In this document: piece by piece, positions 44,271 to 53,335 of the stretch | How the letters are laid out: each line of letters begins with the position of its first letter | Position numbering within the stretch: the stretch's first letter is position 1 | Assembly: GCA_963695135.1 (NCBI GenBank) | Contig: CAVOGA010000001.1 | Span: 310,001 to 374,000, forward strand | DNA: 64,000 nt | Direction: 5' to 3' | Origin: Marinihelvus sp963695135 | Lineage (GTDB): Bacteria > Pseudomonadota > Gammaproteobacteria > Xanthomonadales > SZUA-36 | Notes under the pieces: model-generated | What the model saw: the letters and a program-made list of their open reading frames with translations, nothing else | The model's database searches: none | What the model was told of the DNA's origin: nothing | Program-made: the position numbers and the translations under genes

Positions 44271-45965
44271 TTAGCGAATCTGCTTGTGCCAGCGGCGCAC
44301 CAGCTGTTTGACGTTGATGTCCGGGCCACCCTGGCGCCAGTTTTTGGTAAAGTCGATGTCGGTGGAGTTGGGTGGCGGGCTGGGCCGGTTGACCTGCAGG
44401 CGCACGGGAATCGGCACGCCTTCACCCATCGCAATGACCTCTCCGGGGGCCAGGCTGGTCATGGCGGACAGCACGCCGTGGGCTGAATCCGGCACCATGG
44501 CGCGAATGTATTCCTGGTCATTCGGGTTGGTGGTGCGCAGACACACGTAAGTGCCGCACTGGGCCAGCACCGTTTCGGAAACATCGTGCGGACGCTGGCT
44601 GACCACCACCAGGCTGACACCGTATTTACGGCCAACCTTGGCAATACGCTCCATCATGCGACGCGCCTGCTTGTAGCGCGGGTGGTCGCCGCGCGGAATG
44701 TATTCATGCGCCTCTTCGCAGACCAGGGTGATCGGGAACTCGCGGCACTGCGGGTTCCAGAAGTTGAACTCGAAGGCCAGTCGCGCAATCTGCGCGGTTA
44801 CCATCGGCGCAACATCAATCGGCACGGCGCTGAGGTCGAGCACCGTGACTGCGGCCGGCTTGTCGCCACCGAGACCGACGAAATCCTGCATCAGGTCCAC
44901 CAGTGACTCGGTCGAGGTGCGGTGCTTCGGGCGCAGCAGAAAATCGTAGCGGTTGTCGTGGAGCAGGCTCTCCATGCGCACCAGCAACTGGTCGAACTTG
45001 CCGAAGGTCGCGGCCTTGGTTTTGCCAAAGTCACTGGAGCGCTTGTTGGCGTCCTTGATGCGCTGGAACAGGTCTTCCATGGCGAAGTACACCGGGGCAT
45101 CCACGGTGATCTGGCCGAGATCGGCGTCCGCGTTGGTCTCGCGCTTCAGATCGATCAGGCTGGAGCGCAGCAGCGCTGTCTGCACGGCCGCGTGCGGGTC
45201 GTCGTCGTCGATGAACAGCTCGCACAGCTCGGCAAAGCTCAGCAGCCAGTACGGCACCTCGAGATCGCGCGCATCCAGGCAGCGCACCTTGTTTTCCGGG
45301 AACGGTGAACGGGCCATGACGCCCATTTCCTTGTCCCCGTATTCCGCGTGCATGTCCATGATGATGATGTGCGAGTTGGGCATGGTGCGCAGCGCGGACT
45401 GGATGAAGCTGGTCACCGTCCAGGACTTACCGGAACCACTCTGACCGAGAATGGCCGCATGGCGGCCAAAAAACTTGTTGGCGTCAAAGAACACGTCAAT
45501 GGTCTTCGAGGCGCTGAGCTTGCCGATCTTGTAGCCGCCCTGGGCGTTATCCGCGAAGATGCGCTCCAGCTGCATGCTGGACATCGCGTGAATCTCTGCG
45601 CCGGGCGTCGGGTAATTGGCCACGCCGCGTTTGAATTCGCCGCCCATTTCCATTTCGCCCATCGGGCTGAGGCGGATCATGTGCTCGATCCGCCCGTCCG
45701 GATCACGCTCCTGCCAGGTGCCTTCCACCATCACGATCACATCGTGGCCGTGCTGGCTGACCTTCAGATAGGAGCCGACCTGGCCCACACGCACCTTGTG
45801 CATGCCAACCATTCGCTCGGAAATGAATTCGCCACCGCGACTGATGAGCCGGCCGGTGAAGGCGTCGCCGTCGACCGCGACAAGGCGTCCCACCAGGGTT
45901 TCATTTGCGGGCGACTTGCTCCCGCCGGTGCCGATTTGGGCTTCGGTCTCTTTCTCTGACAGCAC
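44271..45965 (-). CDS. HerA-like hexameric ATPase/helicase (DUF87)
   Basis: 564 residues. A HAS-barrel-like N-terminus (about 22-95, VGRLVAVDGDAFTGRLISRGGE) precedes a RecA-like ATPase with Walker A GQSGSGKS at about 174-181, Walker B TLVCEEAHEYIP and VVVSQRPHDVS, where the Arg of SQRP is a sensor. HerA pumps DNA, usually with the nuclease NurA in archaea or with an effector in defence islands. No NurA, SIR2 or DUF4297 partner adjoins it here, so its job is unclear. Confidence 0.88.
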   Translation of the reverse strand: MLSEKETEAQIGTGGSKSPANETLVGRLVAVDGDAFTGRLISRGGEFISERMVGMHKVRVGQVGSYLKVSQHGHDVIVMVEGTWQERDPDGRIEHMIRLSPMGEMEMGGEFKRGVANYPTPGAEIHAMSSMQLERIFADNAQGGYKIGKLSASKTIDVFFDANKFFGRHAAILGQSGSGKSWTVTSFIQSALRTMPNSHIIIMDMHAEYGDKEMGVMARSPFPENKVRCLDARDLEVPYWLLSFAELCELFIDDDDPHAAVQTALLRSSLIDLKRETNADADLGQITVDAPVYFAMEDLFQRIKDANKRSSDFGKTKAATFGKFDQLLVRMESLLHDNRYDFLLRPKHRTSTESLVDLMQDFVGLGGDKPAAVTVLDLSAVPIDVAPMVTAQIARLAFEFNFWNPQCREFPITLVCEEAHEYIPRGDHPRYKQARRMMERIAKVGRKYGVSLVVVSQRPHDVSETVLAQCGTYVCLRTTNPNDQEYIRAMVPDSAHGVLSAMTSLAPGEVIAMGEGVPIPVRLQVNRPSPPPNSTDIDFTKNWRQGGPDINVKQLVRRWHKQIR

Positions 45966-46023
45966 TGTGGCTCTCCTTGCCGTGGGACTCCAGGGACGCT
46001 TCTTGCGGCGCTTAAGCTCGTAA

Positions 46024-46052
46024 AGATTACTTTTTTGAAGGATTTAGCGCAA
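46024..46052 (-). promoter_or_regulatory. Sigma-70 promoter of the HerA-like gene
   Basis: On the minus strand TTGCGC (46052-46047) and TAATCT (46029-46024) are 17 bases apart, placing the start about 50 bases before the ATG. The gene-free interval 45966-46326 holds this element, the divergent promoter at 46232 and otherwise nothing I can name. Confidence 0.5.
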
Positions 46053-46231
46053 CTTTCTAATATTCAGTCGCTAAACACCATTCTTCAGGCCGCGTTAGTG
46101 TAACCGCCAACCCGGCAACGTACACTGGCGGCTCTTTAGGACAAGCGGCCCTGAAACGCAAAGCATGGTGCACGACGTCGCCCACCCATGACCTTCGCCA
46201 CTGGCTGCAGGGCGACCTGGGCCCTAGCCTT

Positions 46232-46261
46232 TTGCCCGCCGTAACCAAACTACAGTACAGT
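46232..46261 (+). promoter_or_regulatory. Sigma-70-like promoter of the tldD-MoxR operon
   Basis: TTGCCC at 46232-46237 and TACAGT at 46256-46261 are separated by 18 bases, about 60 bases before the tldD ATG. The leader carries a GAGGGAAT ribosome site just before the start codon. Confidence 0.45.
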
Positions 46262-46326
46262 GTGCGCCCCCGGCCACGCGCTGCGCGGCCCTTCAAGACA
46301 CAATCAGCCCACCCGAGGGAATAGCA

Positions 46327-47958
46327 ATGGATAGACGGGATTTCGTCAAACTCACCGGTATCGGTGTCACCGGACTCATGTTGCCCATCACCGGCCGCAT
46401 CGTTTCCGCCGCCGAACTTGTTGGCACCGGCATGGATTTCGCCACCAAGAAAGGCCTCGCGAACATCGCCCTGGAGGCAGCCACCTCGGCCGGCGCCACC
46501 TATGCGGACGCACGCATCGGGCGCTACCTGAACCAGTTCATCACGGCCCAGGAAAAGCGCGTCGATAATATCGTCAACACCGAATCGGCGGGTATCGGAA
46601 TTCGTGTCATCGCCAACGGCACCTGGGGCTTTGCGGCCACCAGCAGCATGACCCCGCAGGCGATTGCCGACACCGCGCGCAAGGCGGTGGCAGTAGCCAA
46701 GGCCAATTCGAAGTTCCAGACTGATCCGGTACAACTCGCCCCGGTGCAAGGGGTGGGTGACGTGCGCTGGCAGACGCCCATCGAAATCAACGCCTTCGAA
46801 GTCCCGATCCAGGACAAGGTTGATCTGCTGATGGCGGTCAACAATGCGGCCCTGGATAACGGCGCCAACTTCATCACCTCGATCCTGTTCCAGGTCAACG
46901 AGCAGAAATTCTTCGCCTCCACCGATGGCTCCTATATCGACCAGGACATCCATCGCCTGTGGGCACCCTTCTTTGCCACGGCTGTTGGCCCCTCCGGGTT
47001 CAAGCAGCGCGGCAGCCTCGGCAACCCGGTCGGCATGGGCTACGAGTACCTCAACGGCGACGAAGCGGAACAGATTACCGTGCAGGGCGCCAACGTCGGC
47101 TACCGCTGGTCCTACGACATGGTCAAGGATGCGCGCGAGGCCGGCCAGCAGCTGCAGGCCAAGCTGAAAGCCCGCTCAGTGGAGCCGGGCACCTACGACC
47201 TGGTGCTTGACCCGCACCACCTGATGCTGACCATCCACGAATCCGTGGGTCACCCGCTGGAACTCGACCGCGTGCTCGGCTACGAGGCCAACTACGCCGG
47301 CACCAGCTTTGCCACCCTCGACAAGTGGCGCAGCGGCAATTTCCAGTACGGCTCGGACATCGTCAACCTGTACGCGGACAAGACCCAGGAGCACACGCTG
47401 GGCTGCGTCGATTACGACGACGAGGGTGTCAAAACCACGGAATGGGACCTGGTGGACAAGGGTATCCTGGTGAACTACCAGGCCATTCGTGACCAGGTGC
47501 ACATGATTGACCAGAAAGCGTCTCATGGCTGCTGTTACGCGCAGAGCTGGGCGGACGTGCAGTTCCAGCGCATGCCGAACGTATCCCTGCGCCCCAACGA
47601 AAAAGACCTTAGCGCCGATGACATCATCGCGGACGTTGAAGACGGCATTTATATCGTTGGACGGGGCTCATTCTCCATTGACCAGCAGCGCTACAACTTC
47701 CAGTTCGGCGGGCAGCTGTTCTACGAGATCAAGGACGGCAAGATCACGGAGCAGATCGAAGACGTGGCCTACCAGTCAAACACCCAGGAGTTCTGGAATT
47801 CCTGCGTGGCCCTGGCCGGCGAGTCCGACTACCGGGCCGGCGGCTCGTTCTTCGACGGCAAAGGCCAGCCCTCGCAGGTCAGCGCCGTGTCCCACGGCTG
47901 CCCGACCACGCGCTTTAATGCCATCAACGTGATCAACACCGCCCGCAGCGTGGGCTGA
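46327..47958 (+). CDS. tldD: TldD-family metallopeptidase with Tat signal peptide
   Basis: 543 residues. The N-terminus MDRRDFVKLTGIGVTGLMLPI has the twin-arginine motif and a hydrophobic segment, so export through Tat is predicted; classic TldD is cytoplasmic. The zinc site is IHESVGHPLE (about 302-311, HExxxH). TldD/TldE form a heterodimeric protease acting on unfolded peptides, for example microcin B17 precursor in E. coli. First gene of a long operon; 37 bases separate it from tldE. Confidence 0.92.
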   Translation: MDRRDFVKLTGIGVTGLMLPITGRIVSAAELVGTGMDFATKKGLANIALEAATSAGATYADARIGRYLNQFITAQEKRVDNIVNTESAGIGIRVIANGTWGFAATSSMTPQAIADTARKAVAVAKANSKFQTDPVQLAPVQGVGDVRWQTPIEINAFEVPIQDKVDLLMAVNNAALDNGANFITSILFQVNEQKFFASTDGSYIDQDIHRLWAPFFATAVGPSGFKQRGSLGNPVGMGYEYLNGDEAEQITVQGANVGYRWSYDMVKDAREAGQQLQAKLKARSVEPGTYDLVLDPHHLMLTIHESVGHPLELDRVLGYEANYAGTSFATLDKWRSGNFQYGSDIVNLYADKTQEHTLGCVDYDDEGVKTTEWDLVDKGILVNYQAIRDQVHMIDQKASHGCCYAQSWADVQFQRMPNVSLRPNEKDLSADDIIADVEDGIYIVGRGSFSIDQQRYNFQFGGQLFYEIKDGKITEQIEDVAYQSNTQEFWNSCVALAGESDYRAGGSFFDGKGQPSQVSAVSHGCPTTRFNAINVINTARSVG

Positions 47959-47995
47959 ACACCCACCTGGTCAACAGAATTGAAGAGGATTCATC

Positions 47996-49373
47996 ATGTC
48001 TATCTACACTGAACAGGAAGCCCGGGCGCTGCTGGAGAAGGTCCTGTCCTTCTCCAAGGCCGACGAATGCTCGTGCGCCCTCGAAGGCTCCATCGCCGGC
48101 AACATCCGCTACGCGCGCAACACCGTTTCCACTTCTGGTGAAGTGAGCAACACTACGCTCGCGGTCCAGTCGGCCTTCGGCAAGCGCGTGGGCACGGCGA
48201 CCATCAACGAGTTTGACGACGCCTCCCTGGAGAAAGTTGTGCGTATGTCCGAGGAGCTCGCCCGCCTGGCGCCGGAAAACCCCGAGCACATGCCGCTGCT
48301 CGGGCCCGCTAGAATACGTTGAAGTGAACGCCTGGCACGAGAGCACCGCCGAGGTCACCCCGGAGCAACGCGCGCAGCTGGCGGACAACAGCATTTCACC
48401 GTCCAAGGCCAACGACCTGGTCGCCGCCGGCTTCCTCAATGACAGCAAGGGCTTTACCGCACTGATGAACAGCGCGGGCATGTTCGCCTACCATCGCGGA
48501 ACCACCGTGGACTTCACCGTCACGATCCGCACGGAAGACGGTCGCGGCTCCGGCTGGGCCACCCGCGACTTTAACGACGTCACCCAGCTTGATACCGCCA
48601 CCGCCTCGGCCGTCGCCATTGCCAAGGCCAAAGGCTCGGTGGATGCGAAAGAGATGGAGCCGGGCAAGTACACGGTGATTCTCGAGCCCGCCGCCAGTGT
48701 CACCCTGCTGGGCAATATGGCAGGAGCGATGAGCCAGCGCGCCGCTGACGAAGGCCGCAGCTTCATGAGCAAAAAAGGCAAGGACGGCGCGACCCCGGCT
48801 GAAGGTGAACCCACCAACCGCATCGGCGAAAAAGTCTTCGGCGATCAGGTCACCCTGTGGAGCGACCCGACGGACCCCCTGGTACCGACCCCGGCATTTG
48901 CCGGCGACGGTGCGCCGGTGAGCAAGACCATGTGGATCGAAAAGGGCGTGGTCAAGACACTGCCGAATTCCCGCTACTGGGCCGAGAAAACCGGCGTGCC
49001 CTATGTGCCCACCGCATACAGCGGCGGCGGCCTGTTTGGGGGTGGCGTGCAACTGATCATGGAAGGCGGCAGCGCCACGCTGGAAGAAATGATCCGGGAC
49101 ACGCGTCGCGGCGTTCTCGTAACCCGGCTGTGGTACATCCGCGAGCTCGACCCGCAGACCCAGCTCTACACGGGCCTGACCCGCGACGGCACCTTCTACA
49201 TTGAAGATGGCGAGATCAAGTATCCGATCAAGAACTTCCGCTTTAACGAGTCGCCGATCGTGATGCTCAATAACATCGAGGAACTGGGCGTGCCGGTACG
49301 CATCAACGGCTCCATGATTCCGCCGATGAAGATCCGCGACTTCACCTTCTCCAGTCTCTCGGACGCGGTCTGA
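47996..49373 (+). CDS. TldE/PmbA-family protein, one frameshift
   Basis: About 459 residues joined. MSIYTEQEARALLEKVLSFSKADECSC starts without a signal peptide; at GGGCCCG near 48309 one extra base breaks the frame, and removing it gives LLGPLEYVEVNAWHEST. The rest is clean: FTVTIRTEDGRGSGWATRDF, GVLVTRLWYIRELDPQTQLYTGLTRDGTFYIEDGEI. TldE lacks the zinc motif and partners with TldD. Its missing signal peptide, next to a Tat-type TldD, suggests either co-export as a folded complex or separate locations. Confidence 0.9.
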
Positions 49374-49382
49374 TCCAGGCCA

Positions 49383-49410
49383 CCCCGCCCCCGCTGCTGC
49401 GGGGGCGGGG
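49383..49410. repeat. 11-bp perfect hairpin directly before the DUF4159 start
   Basis: CCCCGCCCCCG pairs with CGGGGGCGGGG around CTGCTG, ending 3 bases before the ATG at 49414. There is no T-tract, so it is not a standard terminator. It could mask the ribosome site of the next gene or stabilise the mRNA end of tldE. Confidence 0.5.
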
Positions 49411-49413
49411 CCA

Positions 49414-50112
49414 ATGTCGATGAACCGCCGGACCCTGATCAAAGCCCTTGGCCTCGGCCTTCCCGCCCTGGCGCTGCCCGGCTTTGCCCGCGCCTCGGAT
49501 TTCTACATCACCCGCCTGAGCTACGAGTCCGGTGACTGGGACGTCGATGAACGCGCGCCCTCCAACATCCTGAACGCGCTGATCGAGTACACGACGATAC
49601 GCGTCGACCTGCAGGAGCGGGTTATCGCCCTGGCGGATCCCGCCATGCTGGCCTCACCCTTCTGCTACCTCGCCGGCCGCCGCCTGCTGCGCTTCAATCA
49701 CGCCGAACGACAGAATTTTGAACGCTATGTGCGCAATGGCGGATTCGTGCTGGTCGATGACTGTAACCATGACATCGACGGCCTGTTCGCGACCAGTTTC
49801 GAGGCGCAGATGGCGGAAATTTTCGGCCCGGACGCACTGCAGCAGCTGCCCAACGACCACGCGCTGTACAACAGTTTCTTTGAATTCGACGGACCGCCGC
49901 GCACCGGCCAGGAACTGAACGGCTGGGGTGACGGGCTGGTACACGAGTACCTGAAAGCCATCGAAATCGACGGCCGCATCGCGGTGCTCTACAGCAACAA
50001 GGACTACGGCTGCGAATGGGACTACGACTTCCGCAACAAGCGGTTCATGGTCAATGACAACACGCGCTTCGCGGTCAATATCGTGGTCTACGCGATGACC
50101 ACGCCAGCTTGA
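49414..50112 (+). CDS. DUF4159 protein with Tat signal peptide
   Basis: 232 residues. MNRRTLIKALGLGLPALALPGFARA is a twin-arginine signal peptide. The mature part has the DUF4159 features YESGDWDVDERAPSNILNALIEYT, FERYVRNGGFVLVDDC and LYSNKDYGCEWDYD, resembling a class I glutamine-amidotransferase-like fold. DUF4159 genes are often near MoxR and DUF58 genes. Function unknown. Start at the first of two close ATGs; the second (49420) lies at the NRR motif. Confidence 0.87.
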   Translation: MSMNRRTLIKALGLGLPALALPGFARASDFYITRLSYESGDWDVDERAPSNILNALIEYTTIRVDLQERVIALADPAMLASPFCYLAGRRLLRFNHAERQNFERYVRNGGFVLVDDCNHDIDGLFATSFEAQMAEIFGPDALQQLPNDHALYNSFFEFDGPPRTGQELNGWGDGLVHEYLKAIEIDGRIAVLYSNKDYGCEWDYDFRNKRFMVNDNTRFAVNIVVYAMTTPA

Positions 50113-50152
50113 GCCTCTCGCTGACGGCGACCACTTACCCAAGGAACAGGAC

Positions 50153-51163
50153 ATGCAGGATCACGAGCTGACGGAAGCCCAAATCCAGGAACTGCTGGGC
50201 AAGCTGACGCGGGTTAATGAAGAAATCGGCAAGGTGATCGTCGGCCAGCAAACGGTACTGGAAGAAATGCTGATCGCGATTCTTGCCGGCGGCCACTGCA
50301 TCCTCGAAGGCGTGCCGGGCCTGGCCAAGACCCTGATGGTCAGCACGCTGGCGCGCACCCTGAACCTGGGATTTCACCGCGTTCAGTTCACGCCGGACCT
50401 GATGCCCAGCGACATCATCGGCACGGAGATCCTCGAGGAGGACCACGCCACCGGCAAGCGTTTCTTCAAGTTCCAGCAGGGGCCGGTGTTCACCAACGTG
50501 CTGCTTGCCGATGAGATTAACCGCACGCCGCCAAAAACCCAGGCGGCCCTGCTCGAGGCCATGCAGGAACACGCCGTGAGCTACGGCGGCGAACGCTACC
50601 CCCTGCCGGAGCCGTTTTTCGTGCTCGCCACGCAGAACCCGGTGGAGCAGGCCGGAACCTACCCGCTGCCGGAGGCGCAGCTGGACCGCTTCCTGCTGTT
50701 CATCCGGGTCGCCTACCCGACCCGTGACGAGGAAATTGCGATTCTCGAACGCACCACCGGCGGCGCCGGCGAGCCCGTTGAGCAGGTGCTCAGCGGCGAT
50801 GAAATGCTGGCCCTGCAGCAACTGGTGCGTTCGGTGCCCGTTTCCGAACCGCTGCTGCACTATGTTGCCGACCTGTGCCGGGCGACACGCCCGCAGGAAA
50901 GCGGCCTGGCGACAGTGCAGGAATACCTTCGCTGGGGCGCCGGCCCCCGTGCCGGCCAGGCACTGGTGCTCTGCGCCAAGGCGCACGCGGTATTGCGCGG
51001 CCGCTTCGCGGTCACGCTCGAAGACCTGCACGCGGTTGGCCCGTCCGCCCTGCGCCACCGCCTGCTGCGCAACTTCCAGGCCGAAGCGGACGGTGTGAGC
51101 ACGGATGACATCATCCAGCGCGTGCTGGATGGGGTTGCGAAACCCAAAAGCCCGATCAGCTGA
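50153..51163 (+). CDS. MoxR-family AAA+ ATPase
   Basis: 336 residues. Walker A GVPGLAKT, Walker B NVLLADEINRTPPKTQAALLEAMQE, and sensor FFVLATQNPVEQAGTYPLPEAQLDRFLL are classic MoxR. These chaperone-like ATPases act with von Willebrand factor A (VWA) partners to mature enzymes or signal complexes. The DUF58 gene follows after 14 bases. Confidence 0.94.
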   Translation: MQDHELTEAQIQELLGKLTRVNEEIGKVIVGQQTVLEEMLIAILAGGHCILEGVPGLAKTLMVSTLARTLNLGFHRVQFTPDLMPSDIIGTEILEEDHATGKRFFKFQQGPVFTNVLLADEINRTPPKTQAALLEAMQEHAVSYGGERYPLPEPFFVLATQNPVEQAGTYPLPEAQLDRFLLFIRVAYPTRDEEIAILERTTGGAGEPVEQVLSGDEMLALQQLVRSVPVSEPLLHYVADLCRATRPQESGLATVQEYLRWGAGPRAGQALVLCAKAHAVLRGRFAVTLEDLHAVGPSALRHRLLRNFQAEADGVSTDDIIQRVLDGVAKPKSPIS

Positions 51164-51177
51164 AGCGCGGCGCGGCC

Positions 51178-52087
51178 GTGGAACGCTTTATCGACCCCCG
51201 CACCCTGGCCCGGGTGAAAGACCTGCCCCTGGTGGCGACGAACCGTCGCCGACGGCTTCCTGCACGGCATCCAGTCCAGCCACCAGAAGGGCGTGGGCAT
51301 CGAGTTCAGCCAGTATCGAAGCTACGAGCCCGGCGATGAGCCGGGCAGGATCGACTGGAAGCTCTACGCCCGTTCCGACCGCTACTTTGTCCGCGAGGCG
51401 GAGCGGGAGAGCGAGATCGCCATCTGGATCGTGCTCGACTGCAGCGGCTCCATGGCGCAGCGCAGCGACAGCGCCGCCCCGGGTGGCTGGTCCAAATTTG
51501 ATTACGGGCGCCACCTGGCCGCCACCTTATCCTGGATCGGCGCAGCGCCAGGGTGACATGGTCGGTTTCATGACCCTGTCCAGCGAAGCGCAGGAGGTGT
51601 TGCGCCCGCAGACCGGCGAACGCCAGTGGCATCGGATCCTCAAGGCTCTGCATGGCGTGCAGCCCGGTGGCGGTATGCCCGCCGGCGGCCCGGGTACAGG
51701 CCTCTGCTCGGACAGCTGCAGCGCCCCGGCCTGGTGCTGGTGATCAGCGATCTCCACCAGGCATCCGACGAGATTCACGCCCTGCTGCGACGCATCTCCA
51801 CCCAGCATAACGAGGTTGCCTGCCTGCAGTTGCAATGCGAGGACGAGCTGAGTTTTCCCTGGCGCGGGCCCACGCGTTTCGTGGACCTGGAAACCGGCGA
51901 GCAGTTGCTGGTGACCGGTCGCGGCGCCAGGGAGCAGTACCTCGCGGGGCTCGAGGCCCACCAGGCCCAGCTGAGCCGGTCACTGGCGCTGCTGGGCATC
52001 AGCCTGGAAACGGTGAACATTGACCAGCCCATGGACGCTGCATTGCACGCTTTCCTGACCCGGCGGCAGCGCCGGCCGGGACCATGA
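51178..52087 (+). pseudogene. DUF58 (VWA-like) protein, frameshifted
   Basis: From the GTG at 51178: FIDPRTLARVKDLPLVA; after a break near 51240, VADGFLHGIQSSHQKGVGIEFSQYRSYEPGDEPGRIDWKLYARSDRYFVRE, the DUF58 signature, and IWIVLDCSGSM with a degenerate MIDAS; breaks near 51540 and 51700 precede LVLVISDLHQASDEIHALLRRI to the stop. About 300 residues. It pairs with MoxR; the start of the next gene overlaps its stop as ATGA. Confidence 0.85.
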
Positions 52088-53335
52088 ACAACTGGGTTCT
52101 GCTGGCGCCCGCCGGGCTGATTGCCCTGGCCGGGCTCGCCGTGCCCCTGCTGATTCACCTGCTGAGCCGCAGCCGGGGGCAGCGGGTGCTGGTTGGCAAC
52201 ATTGAGCTGTTCCGCCAGGTTCGACGTCAGCGGGCCAGCCAGATCCGCCTCGTGCAATGGCTGCTGCTGGCCCTGCGCCTGCTCATGCTGCTGCTGGCCG
52301 CGCTGCTGCTGGCCGAGCTGGCACGGCAGGGCATGGCGCAGCCGGAAGCGAACACCGCTTATGTCACACCGGCCCGCCTGGCCGCCGCAGAGCGCGGCGA
52401 AGCGCCGATTCCCGCAGACCATGACAATCTGGTGAGCCTCACCGGTGGCTGGCCGCAACTGGCCGAGGCGCTCGCGCTGCAGCCACCGGCGAACGAGGTG
52501 GCGGTCTACACCCTGGCCAGCGCCGGGGATCAGCCGGCCCGGCCGCTGGCGCTGCCCGCGCCGGTCACCTGGGTCAGCGACGGCGTGGCCGCCCCGCGCG
52601 CACCCGCCACGCTGAACGTGCTGATTGCTCATGAGCCGCAGACGCTTGCGCGACGCACAGGCCCTGGCGGCCGCCCTCCGGGCGGTGGCGGAATTCCGCC
52701 AACTGGTGGTCTCCGTCCAGCTCGCGGAAGCCGGGACGGCCACCCTGCCCGCGGCAGACCAGGCGCGCCCGCACGCGCTGATCTGGCTAAGCACAGCGCC
52801 GGTTCCCGCGGACAGCCAGGCCGGTGATCTGCTGTTCGAGTCAACAGCGGGTTCGGCGGGGTCGCAAACCTTTGTTTCGGTGAGCGACTGGCCAGGGCTG
52901 GATTTCCTCGGCGCCGGCAGCAGCGGGGCCACGAAGCCTGCGGGCGACGCGCTGTGGCGAGACGCCATGGGGCGGCCGGTGCTGATGGAACAGCGCCGGG
53001 ATGGCCAGCGCCAGCTCCAGTTCATGCAGCCCCTGTCCCTGGACGCGGGCGATGGCGTGGGCGTGGACATGAATGGGCCGCTGGCGCAGGACGGCTGGCC
53101 GGATACGCTGGCGCGCCTCCTGCTGGACGAATCCCGCTGGTTGTCGGGAACCGCGCACGCGGCTTTGCCGGACGGCACGCCGCCGCCGGCGACGCCCCTG
53201 CTCAGCCAGGGTCAGCCGGCCCGCCCTGTCGCCCCCATCCTGGCCCTGCTGCTGGCCCTGCTGTTTCTTGCCGAACGGTGGCTCGCCGAACGCCCCCGCC
53301 AGAATGCCCTTGATGCGGACCCGCGCGATGGGTAA
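52084..53335 (+). CDS. BatA/aerotolerance-type membrane protein, one frameshift
   Basis: N-terminus LLAPAGLIALAGLAVPLLIHLLSRSRGQRVLVGNIELF is the BatA aerotolerance-regulator N-terminal module, followed by a helix (WLLLALRLLMLLLAALLLAEL). An indel near 52655 shifts the frame; the second part has VAEFRQLVVSVQL and ends with the C-terminal helix VAPILALLLALLFLAERWLAE. About 415 residues. The VWA domain normally found in BatA is replaced by a divergent periplasmic domain. Overlaps both neighbours. Confidence 0.8.
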
